Positions 14,628-22,380 of a stretch of DNA of 27,778 bases are shown piece after piece (within the stretch, counting starts at the first letter, position 1; each line of letters begins with the position of its first letter). The notes below the pieces were generated by a model. That model had not been told where the DNA came from, did no database searches, and saw only the letters and a list, made by a program, of their open reading frames with translations. Source of the stretch: an uncultured Dialister sp. (lineage in GTDB: Bacteria > Bacillota > Negativicutes > Veillonellales > Dialisteraceae); assembly GCF_900538805.1 (NCBI RefSeq), contig NZ_UPZP01000020.1, positions 1 to 27,778 on the forward strand. The letters are read 5' to 3'. The position numbers and the translations under genes were made by a program.

Positions 14628-16359
14628 ACCCTTCACCCTCACCTTCTCCGGCGGCTGGGATAAGGGCGTGCGCTACTTCACCCGCTTCACCGAAGACCCG
14701 GAAGAACTGGGGGAAGACATGGGCCCCGGCCTTACCTTCACCGAAAACCAGGATATTTACATCCGCTTCGACGCGCCAAGGGGCTTCCGCTTCACCATGG
14801 ACGGTCTGGACGTGGTCACCATCCCCGGTGAAGAAAGAGAAAACGGCCAGACCTACATCGCCCCCTTCCGGCGGCAGGACCAGCCGCTCCTTCTCTTCGA
14901 AGGCCAGGACTTCCCCCTGGTGCCGGGCTACTATGTGCTTACGGTGGAAGGAAACGGCAGACGCTGGTACGGCCTCATGGAAATCACCCCCAAGTACATG
15001 GGCAAGCAGAGCTGGCAGGACATGCGGGACGAACTGGCCGATGAAATCAGGACACTGTCCTTCGATTTCATGAAAAAGAACATTCATATTTCCAAAGCCC
15101 TGGAAGGGGCCTTGGGATTAAGCGCATCCATGCTCCTCCGCTTCTACACCATCAGCAGCGAATCGTCGGTGGTACTGAACGTGCTTGACGAACTCTCCCA
15201 CACCGCCAACACCCGCATGGTGCTCCGCCTGAAACAGATACGGCAGGAAGAAGGCCGGCGCCCGGACCCCCACATCCGTCCCCAGCATGTGAAAGAAAGG
15301 CAGGGCGCCGAGCGCATGCCTGCCTTCCGCACGGAAATCACCAGGGACGTGGAAGAAAACCGTTTCGCCAAATCCATCCTCCTGCGGCTGGACCACATTC
15401 TCCAGCAGTTCCTGGAAGAAATCGACGGTCCCATCAGGCGGCTGGAGGAGAAACAGGCGGAACTTCGGAAATACACCTGGGGACTGGAATACAGAACCGG
15501 TGAAAAGGCGCTCTCCCGCCTGTCCCTCTACCGCCGGCGGGCCCGCCGTATCCGCGGCAGCATAGGCCGCGTATCCATGGCGCCCTGGTTTGAAGAAGCA
15601 AAGGCGGAAATCGGCGGCGAAGTGCCCATGACCGTCTTCATGGACCCCCGGTACAGTGTACTCTACCGCCTCTACAAAAACCTCTCCGACCCCGCCCAGA
15701 GCCTGGACGTATCCAGCTTCTACCAGTTCCAGTGGAAACGGACGGACAAACTCTATGAAATGTGGAGCTTCCTCCAATTCATCAAAGCCCTCTCTGCCAA
15801 GGGCTGGGAACTGGAAGAAGGCATCTCCGTCATCCGCGAAGGCGGCCGCTACCGCCTCTCATCCCTGGAATCGGGCACGGAAATCAAACTCAAAAGAGAC
15901 GGCGAAGAAGTGCACCTCACCTACGACGGCATCCTTCCTGCAGCGTCTGCCGACACGGACAGAGAAAACCATCCCCTCTACACCAATAACAGCCACCGCC
16001 AGCCGGACCTCCGACTGGACTACTACAAAGGCGGCCTCTACTACGGCTCCCTGGTGGCGGACTTCAAATACAGGGACCTCCTCTTCCTATGGCAGGACGA
16101 AACAAGAAGCGCCAGCCTCCGCCGCCAGTTCAACGCCTACCGCGACATGAACACCCGCTTCTACCGAGACCTCGACGAAACCGCCTCCCTCCGCGACAGC
16201 CGCCCGGTGAAAGAAGTGTGGGCCGTCTTCCCCAGAGAAATCCCCGGAAGAAGCGACGAAGACTACAGCCTCCGCTTCATCCCCCTGGCCCCCGGCCTTT
16301 CCGGCAACGAAAGACTGGCAGACGAACTGGAAAACTACCTCACATCCCTTAGACAATAA
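14611..16359 (+). CDS. McrC-like DUF2357 protein with PD-(D/E)xK nuclease
   Basis: The 582-residue protein begins inside the end of the ATPase gene (ATG 14611, GGGAG upstream). The N-terminal half is a beta-rich segment followed by helices of the DUF2357 type found in McrC relatives, with a charged, possibly coiled region at about 240-290. The C-terminal part carries a complete nuclease motif set: Pro465-Asp466, Asp484-Phe-Lys486, and the RecB-like QxxxY helix Gln506...Tyr510. Since all catalytic residues are present it should cut DNA. McrC-type nucleases are activated by their McrB partner at modified or otherwise flagged DNA. A strong terminator follows five bases after the stop. The target is unknown. 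Confidence 0.8.
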   Translation: MTTPSRPFTLTFSGGWDKGVRYFTRFTEDPEELGEDMGPGLTFTENQDIYIRFDAPRGFRFTMDGLDVVTIPGEERENGQTYIAPFRRQDQPLLLFEGQDFPLVPGYYVLTVEGNGRRWYGLMEITPKYMGKQSWQDMRDELADEIRTLSFDFMKKNIHISKALEGALGLSASMLLRFYTISSESSVVLNVLDELSHTANTRMVLRLKQIRQEEGRRPDPHIRPQHVKERQGAERMPAFRTEITRDVEENRFAKSILLRLDHILQQFLEEIDGPIRRLEEKQAELRKYTWGLEYRTGEKALSRLSLYRRRARRIRGSIGRVSMAPWFEEAKAEIGGEVPMTVFMDPRYSVLYRLYKNLSDPAQSLDVSSFYQFQWKRTDKLYEMWSFLQFIKALSAKGWELEEGISVIREGGRYRLSSLESGTEIKLKRDGEEVHLTYDGILPAASADTDRENHPLYTNNSHRQPDLRLDYYKGGLYYGSLVADFKYRDLLFLWQDETRSASLRRQFNAYRDMNTRFYRDLDETASLRDSRPVKEVWAVFPREIPGRSDEDYSLRFIPLAPGLSGNERLADELENYLTSLRQ

Positions 16360-16363
16360 AGAA

Positions 16364-16397
16364 CCCGGCACCTTTGAAAAAAAGGTGCCGGGATTTT
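16364..16397 (+). terminator. Terminator of the McrBC-like operon
   Basis: The 12-bp stem CCCGGCACCTTT / AAAGGTGCCGGG has a five-base A-rich loop and is followed by ATTTTAG, immediately after the nuclease gene. Confidence 0.85.
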
Positions 16398-16427
16398 AGA
16401 TTGGCTGTGAAACCGCCTGCCGCTGTC

Positions 16428-17013
16428 CGCTGACCGCTTACCGCCGGGGCAATGTGGTGCCGGGCAGTGGAGGCATTAGGCATGAATGGAAAGCATAGAG
16501 AGGTTTATTCTGCCACCCCCGCTAAAGCGGGGGCACTATGGATGCTGGGCAGGGGTGTCAATTCAGGTAGTATGGTGTTGCTCTCCCTTGCGTCCCCTTT
16601 AGGTGGCAAGGGAACTGGATTCGTAGGGGAGCAAAGCGACCTGAGAATCCAGTGACACGCTTCCTCCGGTGGCAAGCGAACGTGATTTGTAGGGGAGCGA
16701 TAGCGACCTGAAAATCACGTGAGACGCTTTCCCGTGGAGGAAGAGGGCCACGAAGTGGCGAAGGGGTGCTGGAGGGTAAGAATCGGAAAGAAACCCAAAG
16801 TAGAGCAGGCCGCCTATCGGCGGTCCGGATAACAGTGGAGTGTCACATCGGCGTTTGGCCCCGTACACCCTATGGTCCCTCAAGGGGCAACGAGGGTGGG
16901 CGGTGAGAAATCTTTGAGTCATACTCTTCCTGAACCATTCCGGCGGCCCCCTTTGGTGGCTGGCGCCACCACCTTTCCCCCCGGCGGAGCCGGGGGCACT
17001 ATGGACGCTGGGC
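16428..17013 (+). repeat. Gene-free repeat region F with a duplicated hairpin-plus-tail motif
   Basis: A CTGTCCGCTGACCGC box opens the region. CCCCCGC-taaa-GCGGGGG (16516-16533) and CCCCCGGC-gga-GCCGGGGG (16978-16996) are both followed by the conserved tail CACTATGGAYGCTGGGCAG. The first is preceded by AGAGAGGTTTATTCTGCC, as is a third hairpin with another stem at 6813. Stems differ while flanks are kept. The part 16740-16970 shows no gene and no clear module beyond short palindromes. Confidence 0.7.
16602..16727 (+). repeat. Two 66-bp direct copies of a stem-loop with covarying stems
   Basis: Both copies start GGTGGCAAG. Copy 1 pairs ACTGGATTC (16614-16622) with GAATCCAGT (16645-16653). Copy 2 pairs ACGTGATTT (16680-16688) with AAATCACGT (16712-16720). 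The 22-23 base loop is nearly the same in both (GTAGGGGAGC, then AGCGACCTGA), and CGCTT follows both. Stem sequence differs at several paired positions, yet pairing is complete in each. Confidence 0.85.
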
Positions 17014-17055
17014 AGTGTGCCACATGATTCTACAAGTCTCACGCCAAAGGCGCTG

Positions 17056-18726
17056 TTAAACTTTAGAACCCTCTGAACCCGGGCCGCTCTTCGGCCCTAT
17101 CCACAGTATCCGTCCCAGACCGCTGATTTCCAGCCGGTGGGATATGGAGAGGACTGTTCTTTCGCTGGATACCCGTTCCAGGGCGGAGAAGACTTTTTTC
17201 TCCGTAAGGGAGTCCAGGTGGGCGTTCATTTCATCCAGAAGAAGGAGGGGCGGGGAGAAGACCATGGCCCTTGCGATGGCAAGGAGCTGGTGTTCGCCCT
17301 GGGAGAAGAGACCTTCGTGGAAGGGAGTATTGAGTTTTTGGGGAAGGTTCATGCATGTTTCGTAGAGGCCGGCCATCTGGAGGGCGGGGGTGATTTTGTC
17401 CATGGTGACCCGGTCATCGCCCAGGGTGAGCTGGTCTTTTACCGTGCCTTCCACCATGGGGAAGGACTGGCTCACGATGCCGAAAATTTCTCTCCGTTTT
17501 TCCGGCGGCAGGGTATAGGGGTTCCTGCCGAAGACGGTGATGGTGCCCGTATTCGGCGGGTAGAGGCCGGAAATGAGTTTGAAGAGGGTGCTCTTGCCGC
17601 TGCCGGTGCGTCCGGCGATGGTGAGTTTTTCACCGGCATGGAGGGTGAGGCTGAAATCTTTGAAAAGGGGGCGGTCCTTGTCGTAGGCAAAGGAGAGGTG
17701 ATGGATTTCCAGGGGCAGGGGGCTTTTCGTTTCATCCATGGCAGCCGGTTTCATTTCTTCTTCCGCCATGAATTCCCTGATGCGGTGGGCGCCGGCCATG
17801 GCGGACTGGATGTTTTCGATTTCCATGCCCATGCTTTCCAAAGGAGAAAAGATTTTTCCCACATAGGCGATGAGGGCGGCGGCGGTGCCGGCGGTCATGC
17901 CGAAGAGGTCCGCCGAGCCGGTGACGGAGAGGATGGCCATGAGGGCGATGATGAGGGCGCTTGTGGTGATGATGATGGGGGAGTAGATGGAGTCGTAGAA
18001 ATTGGTCTTTTCCTGGGCTTTGAAGCTGGAAATGATGGAGGTGCCATATCGTTTTTCCATGAAATCTTCACAGGAGAAGAGGTGGATGGTACGGATATTG
18101 GCGGCGGTTTCAGGAATGATTTCATTGGTGCCTGCCACGGCCCGCCGGTTTTCTATCTGGGCGGTGAGCATGCGCTTCTGGATGGCCCTGGTGAGAAGGA
18201 AGAGGAAGGGGAGGGCCATAAGGAGCAGGAGGAACAGGCCCCGGCTCAGGCAGAAAACGGCGGCCATAATGGAAATCAAACGGAAGGCGTCGGCGGCCAT
18301 GCTGATAATGCCGGAGTCGAAGAGGTCTTCAATGGTGTCCACGTCATTCACAAAGAGGGAGGCGGTGCTTCCGCCTTCGTGTTTGATGAAATAGGAAGCC
18401 GGCAGGCGGGTGAGTTTATCCGCCATGGAAGACCGGATATGTTTCGTCACTGCCTGGCCGAAATAGGTAATAAAGGATTCCCTGGCGGCGTCGGCAAGGC
18501 CGGAAAAGGCGGTGAGAGTAAAGTAAAGGATGCCCAGCAGGAGAAGGCCTTTGGGGTCGATGATTTCTGCGGTGAGGGAGTCGATGGCCCTCTGCAGCAC
18601 CAGCGGCGGCAGGATTCCCAGGGTAAGGGAGAGAATGATTACCGCCAAAAGGGAGAGCGCCAGCCACCGGTGGGTGGATATGGCGGATAGGATAATCCGC
18701 TTGAGGCTGTTTCGTGTATCATGCAT
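17056..18726 (-). CDS. ABC exporter half-transporter (canonical Walker B, degenerate signature)
   Basis: The 556-residue protein has an N-terminal six-helix exporter domain (about 15-300) and a C-terminal ATPase. Walker A is AGRTGSGKST and Walker B is LLLLDEMN, with the catalytic Glu present. The signature motif is FSQGE instead of LSGGQ, and the H-loop is SISHR. Half-transporters with one broken signature normally pair with a partner of opposite defect; the next ABC protein upstream on this strand fits that. AAAGGAG precedes the start. The last 13 or so residues (GPKSGPGSEGSKV) are encoded by an intergenic mini-hairpin and the 9-bp repeat. The substrate is unknown; peptides, lipids or drugs are all possible. 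Confidence 0.88.
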   Translation of the reverse strand: MHDTRNSLKRIILSAISTHRWLALSLLAVIILSLTLGILPPLVLQRAIDSLTAEIIDPKGLLLLGILYFTLTAFSGLADAARESFITYFGQAVTKHIRSSMADKLTRLPASYFIKHEGGSTASLFVNDVDTIEDLFDSGIISMAADAFRLISIMAAVFCLSRGLFLLLLMALPFLFLLTRAIQKRMLTAQIENRRAVAGTNEIIPETAANIRTIHLFSCEDFMEKRYGTSIISSFKAQEKTNFYDSIYSPIIITTSALIIALMAILSVTGSADLFGMTAGTAAALIAYVGKIFSPLESMGMEIENIQSAMAGAHRIREFMAEEEMKPAAMDETKSPLPLEIHHLSFAYDKDRPLFKDFSLTLHAGEKLTIAGRTGSGKSTLFKLISGLYPPNTGTITVFGRNPYTLPPEKRREIFGIVSQSFPMVEGTVKDQLTLGDDRVTMDKITPALQMAGLYETCMNLPQKLNTPFHEGLFSQGEHQLLAIARAMVFSPPLLLLDEMNAHLDSLTEKKVFSALERVSSERTVLSISHRLEISGLGRILWIGPKSGPGSEGSKV

Positions 18727-18746
18727 AATGGGCTCCTTTGAAATAG

Positions 18747-18842
18747 TGGGATAGTGAGCTAGTGTACTAGTGGGCTAGTGGGCTAGTGGGCTAGTGGGCT
18801 AGTGTGACAGTGGGACAGTGAGAAAGTGAGACAGTGGGATGG
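18747..18842 (+). repeat. Octamer tandem repeat TGNNCTAG, twelve units
   Basis: TGGGATAG, TGAGCTAG, TGTACTAG and TGGGCTAG four times are followed by degenerate units ending TGGGATGG. Unlike the other arrays, it lies just upstream of a minus-strand start codon. It still reads in the same plus-strand direction as the others, so orientation does not follow the genes. Confidence 0.88.
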
Positions 18843-18893
18843 CTGGCGGCTGTCCGCTTACCGCTGTCCGCCGGACACGGTCATTCTGCATCG

Positions 18894-19330
18894 GTCGGGC
18901 GACAGAAGGAAGGTCCTTTTATGTGCAGATTAAGGACCAATTTCGCCCGACTTGGAGGTCCTATGCAGGACCTCCACAACAGCGAAGAATCTCGGTACCT
19001 GTCGATGGTGACCCATTAGGAAGTAAATACCGGTATTCCCGAAAGCAAGGTGGTTCAGAAGGTGCGGGCCGCCGCCGGGCCTTTGGCCCTGGGCGGCCGG
19101 TTCGGCCCGGGAACGGCTTCGCCTTCCGGGCTGGTTCAGAGGGTAGTTATAAAGCCCAATCCATGGAGGCAGGGTGAGCGCCTGCGGCGCCATTTTATAA
19201 TGCGCCCGAAGGGCCCGTCAAACCTAAGAACCTTAAGAACCTTCGCCCGCAAAGCGGGCGTCCCCCTTCCCCTTTGAACCTTCTGAACCCTCTGAACCTT
19301 TTGAACCCGGGGCGGCTTTGCCGCCCCCAT
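18894..19330 (+). repeat. Composite intergenic repeat, copy E (between the two ABC genes)
   Basis: First comes an inverted version of the three-hairpin unit: GTCGGGCGA (18894) pairs with TCGCCCGAC (18943), enclosing GGTCCTT/AAGGACC, then TGGAGGTCC (18953) with GGACCTCCA (18968). The forward modules follow: TATTCCCGAAAGCAAG (19034), variable hairpin GGCCGCC (19067) with GGCGGCC (19092) enclosing GGGCC-ttt-GGCCC, and the GTTCGGCCCGGGAACGGC box (19100-19154). Last come mini-hairpins (GCCCGC-aaa-GCGGGC at 19245, GGGGCGGC-ttt-GCCGCCCC at 19309) and 9-bp repeats. The last 96 bases are read as the C-terminus of the ABC gene on the other strand. Confidence 0.8.
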
Positions 19331-21032
19331 TCTGTATTTCCCAGAGTTTCCTGTATTCTCCGTTTTTCTTCAAAAGTTCTTCATGGGTAGAGGTGGTGAC
19401 TTTTCCGCCTTCTCCTACCCAGAGGACCTGGCTGCATGCGGGGAAGGGGCGGAGGCGGTGGGAGATGAGGAGGATGATGGAGTCGTGGCAGAGGGATTGG
19501 AGGTTTTCAAAGATACGTTCTTCGGTGGTGTAGTCCAGGGAGGCGAAGGGGTCGTCTAAGATGAGGAGGGGCCTTCTGTGATAGATGAGGCGGGAGAGGC
19601 CTATGCGGGATTGCTGGCCTCCGGAGAGGCGGACGCCGCCTTCGCCGATGGCGGTTTTGATGCCTTTGGGGAAGGCGGCAATGTCTTCGTCAAGGTCAGC
19701 TGCCCGGAGGGCTTCTTCCAGGTTGCCCTCTTTGCCAAGGCAGATGTTGTCTTCCACGGTGGTGCTGAAGAGTTCCGCTTCGTGGCCCAGGTAGCCGATG
19801 ATGCCTCTGGGGGAGATTTCTTTTCCCATTTCCTTTCCGCCCCAGGTGATGGAGCCTTCGTGGGGCGATTCCATGAGGAAGATGCGGCCCAGGGTGGATT
19901 TGCCGGAGGCGGTTTCCCCGGTGATGCCTATGATTTCACCGGGGCTGGCGGTGAAGGTGAGGTTTTGGATGGTGGGGCGGCTGGCGCCGGGGTAAGTGAA
20001 GGATACGTTTTTCACGGAAAGGGAGGCGGCGGGGGAAATGGGGAATTCCTGTTTCTCCTGGGGAATGAGGTAGGGATGGATGCGGCGCCAGGAGACTTCC
20101 GCTTTCTGCAGGGCATTGAAGAGGTGGGCGGCGTGGGAGGCTTTCACTGCCAGGCGGGTGAAGCAGGCAAGGTAGGCAGCAAAGGCGGCGATGTCCCATA
20201 TTTCCCAGCCTTCGCCCAGTACGTTTCTGCCGCCAAGCCACAGGATGAGGAGGGAGCCGGTCATGGCAATGACCTGGTACAGGGGCTCCATGGTATTTTC
20301 CCAAAGGCCGGAACGGATTCGTTTTTCAGCATAATCGGAAAGGAGGGTGTCATATCGCCGGTTTTGGGCTTTTTCTTCGCCGAATACCCGGTAGGTCATG
20401 GCGTTCTTGAGACGGTCCATGGTGCCGGCGGCCAGGCGGCCGGCGGATTCCCTGGATTTCCTGCTGGCGGTGGTGACCGGTTTTTTCAGGCGGTCCGCCA
20501 GGAAATAGGCGGCCGGCGGGAAGAGGAGCACCAGAAAGGTGAGGCGCCAGTCATAGTAGAAGAGCATGGCGCTGTAGGCGGCCATGGCCACGCCGGTGTC
20601 AAAGACTTCGGTGGTAAATTTCCGCATGCCCTCGGCGCAGGCGTCTACGTCGGAGATGACCTTTGTCATCAGATTTCCTGCGCCCTGTCCCAGAAGTTCC
20701 TTTCTGCTTTTGCCAAGGAGCCTTTCGTACATGATTTCTTTCATGGAAAGGCCGGTGTTATTGGCAAAGCGGCGCACGTAAAGCCGCTTCACATACCGCA
20801 TGGCCTGCACGAAGAGCACCGTAAGCACATAAAGGAGGGAGAGAAGCACCAGGGACGAGGGGTGCCTGGTGCCGGTGAAGATGTCGGCAATGTACTGGGA
20901 GAGCTGCCCTTCAAACCAGGGGGTGAGCACCAGACCCAGATTGTATAAAAGGCCGCTTACGGTGGTGACGGCCAGTATTTTTTTTTCTTTCAGGAAATAC
21001 CAGGAGACCCGGTCAGGATGTTTTTGAACCAT
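19233..21032 (-). CDS. ABC exporter half-transporter (intact LSGGQ, Asp for catalytic Glu)
   Basis: The 599-residue protein has a six-helix exporter domain (about 20-320) and an ATPase domain. Walker A is TGETASGKST, the signature is LSGGQQSRIGL, and Walker B is LLILDDPFASLD with Asp where the catalytic Glu should be. This complements the other half-transporter, so together they would make one working and one degenerate ATP site, as in known heterodimeric exporters. AGGAGG precedes the start. The last 30-odd residues (from GGGKAAPGSKG onward) are translated from an intergenic mini-hairpin and five 9-bp repeats that give Gly-Ser-Glu/Lys triplets. It is divergent from the first bioB gene. Confidence 0.88.
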   Translation of the reverse strand: MVQKHPDRVSWYFLKEKKILAVTTVSGLLYNLGLVLTPWFEGQLSQYIADIFTGTRHPSSLVLLSLLYVLTVLFVQAMRYVKRLYVRRFANNTGLSMKEIMYERLLGKSRKELLGQGAGNLMTKVISDVDACAEGMRKFTTEVFDTGVAMAAYSAMLFYYDWRLTFLVLLFPPAAYFLADRLKKPVTTASRKSRESAGRLAAGTMDRLKNAMTYRVFGEEKAQNRRYDTLLSDYAEKRIRSGLWENTMEPLYQVIAMTGSLLILWLGGRNVLGEGWEIWDIAAFAAYLACFTRLAVKASHAAHLFNALQKAEVSWRRIHPYLIPQEKQEFPISPAASLSVKNVSFTYPGASRPTIQNLTFTASPGEIIGITGETASGKSTLGRIFLMESPHEGSITWGGKEMGKEISPRGIIGYLGHEAELFSTTVEDNICLGKEGNLEEALRAADLDEDIAAFPKGIKTAIGEGGVRLSGGQQSRIGLSRLIYHRRPLLILDDPFASLDYTTEERIFENLQSLCHDSIILLISHRLRPFPACSQVLWVGEGGKVTTSTHEELLKKNGEYRKLWEIQNGGGKAAPGSKGSEGSEGSKGKGDARFAGEGS

Positions 21033-21123
21033 TTCTTGTCCTCCTTTTTATGTATTCATTATAGAACAGGCCGTCAGTAAAAAGGTTAAAGAAATCCTAA
21101 AGGAATGGAATTATGTCAACATA

Positions 21124-21177
21124 TTGTCAACTAAAGTAAATAACAGGATTGACAGATTGAATTGTTTATTTTATACT
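21124..21177 (+). promoter_or_regulatory. bioB1 promoter with BirA-like operator candidate
   Basis: TTGACA (21149-21154), a 17-bp spacer and TATACT (21172-21177) form a strong promoter. TTGTCAACT (21124-21132), 14 bases, then GATTGACAG (21147-21155) has the arm-gap-arm plan of the biotin-repressor operator (TTGTAAACC-N14 to N16-GGTTTACAA), with several mismatches, and overlaps the -35. The promoter is well supported. The BirA reading is an inference, and a direct TGTCAAC repeat is the alternative view. Confidence 0.6.
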
Positions 21178-21236
21178 TAATCACAAGGTAACAATTTGAA
21201 ACGCAGGTGCTCCGATTGTGAAAGGAAGTTTTCATT

Positions 21237-22235
21237 ATGGACAGTGCTTGTGCAGAAATTATCAGATTGGCTGAAAAAGTCATGGATGGTGGTGAGATTA
21301 CAGAGGAAGAAGCAAAGAAATTAATCCGTACCAAAGATGAGGATACCATGCTGCTTCTGGCTATGGCGGACAAAATCCGCCAGAAGTTCAACGGCAATGC
21401 GGTGGACTTCTGTGCCATCATCAATGCCAGGAGCGGCCACTGCCAGGAGAACTGCAAGTTCTGCGCCCAGTCGGGCTGGTACCATACCGGCGCCAAGGTG
21501 TATCGTCTCCTTCCGGAGGATGAAATCCTGGAAGCAGCGAAGAAGGCCAAGGCCGCAGGCGCTGTCCGTTTCTCCCTGGTCACCAGCGGCAGGAACCAGG
21601 ACAACCCCAATGAGTTTGAGGAAATCATTGATATTGTGAAGAAAATCCGTGAGCAGGTGGGCATCGAAGTATGCTGCTCCCTGGGGCTCATTACCAAAGA
21701 ACAGGCCATCCGCCTGAAGGAAGCGGGCATCACCAGGATTCACTGCAATATCGAAACTGCACCTTCCTATTTCCCGGAAGTGTGCTCCACCCACAGCATG
21801 GAGGATAAGGAAGTCATCATCCGTACCGCCCAGGAGGCGGGCATCCGGGTATGCTCCGGCGGCATCATCGGCCTGGGCGAATCCCTGGACCAGCGGGTGG
21901 AAATGGCCTTCAAACTGAAGTCCATGCACATCGATTCGGTGCCCATGAACATCCTGAATCCGGTGAAGGGCACGCCTTTCTATACGAACCGCCGCCTGCC
22001 GCCGCTGGAGGTGCTCCGCACTTTCGCCATGTTCCGTTTCGTCCTTCCAAAGGCTTTAATCCGCACAGCGGGAGGCCGTGAAGTGAACCTCCGGAGCCTG
22101 CAGGCCTACGCTTTGACCGGCGGCCTGAACGGCATCATGGTGGGTGGATACCTCACCACCGGCGGACGGGATCCGAAGGAAGATATCCGCATGACCGAAG
22201 ACCTGGGACGTTCCATGACCCAGCCTCAGCTTTGA
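21237..22235 (+). CDS. bioB: Biotin synthase family radical SAM protein, copy 1
   Basis: The 332-residue protein is a BioB-type radical SAM enzyme. The 4Fe-4S/SAM motif is Cys69-x3-Cys73-x2-Cys76 in SGHCQENCKFCAQS. BioB inserts sulfur into dethiobiotin to make biotin. In the E. coli enzyme a 2Fe-2S sulfur donor is held by Cys97, Cys128, Cys188 and Arg260. Here the Cys97 position is Ser113. Cys146-Cys147 (VCCSLG), Cys170 (HCNIE), Cys183 and Cys206 (VCSGG) are present instead, and Arg281 is kept. This fits the anaerobe-type BioB reported to use a different auxiliary cluster. AAAGGAAG precedes the start. No bioA, bioD or bioF is nearby. Confidence 0.88.
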   Translation: MDSACAEIIRLAEKVMDGGEITEEEAKKLIRTKDEDTMLLLAMADKIRQKFNGNAVDFCAIINARSGHCQENCKFCAQSGWYHTGAKVYRLLPEDEILEAAKKAKAAGAVRFSLVTSGRNQDNPNEFEEIIDIVKKIREQVGIEVCCSLGLITKEQAIRLKEAGITRIHCNIETAPSYFPEVCSTHSMEDKEVIIRTAQEAGIRVCSGGIIGLGESLDQRVEMAFKLKSMHIDSVPMNILNPVKGTPFYTNRRLPPLEVLRTFAMFRFVLPKALIRTAGGREVNLRSLQAYALTGGLNGIMVGGYLTTGGRDPKEDIRMTEDLGRSMTQPQL

Positions 22236-22257
22236 TTTCATATACAATTTCATATGG

Positions 22258-22299
22258 ATAGAAATATTCCGCACCATTGTGAAACACGAATATTTCTAT
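22258..22299 (+). other. Stem-loop between bioB copies 1 and 2
   Basis: A perfect 12-bp inverted repeat ATAGAAATATTC / GAATATTTCTAT encloses 18 bases. It is AT-rich and has no T-run, so it is a weak terminator at best. It could be an mRNA processing or stability site in a bioB1-bioB2 transcript. Confidence 0.55.
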
Positions 22300-22380
22300 T
22301 ACGCATATACACGTAAGGTTTTATCAAGGCAGTACCCTGTCATTTGACGGCAGGTGATTTTATAAAAGGAGTGGTTTGCA

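Noticed and set aside
16452..17042. Small open frames in the gap after the McrBC-like operon
   Set aside because: They follow repeats and hairpins, have no ribosome sites, and show no recognisable product.
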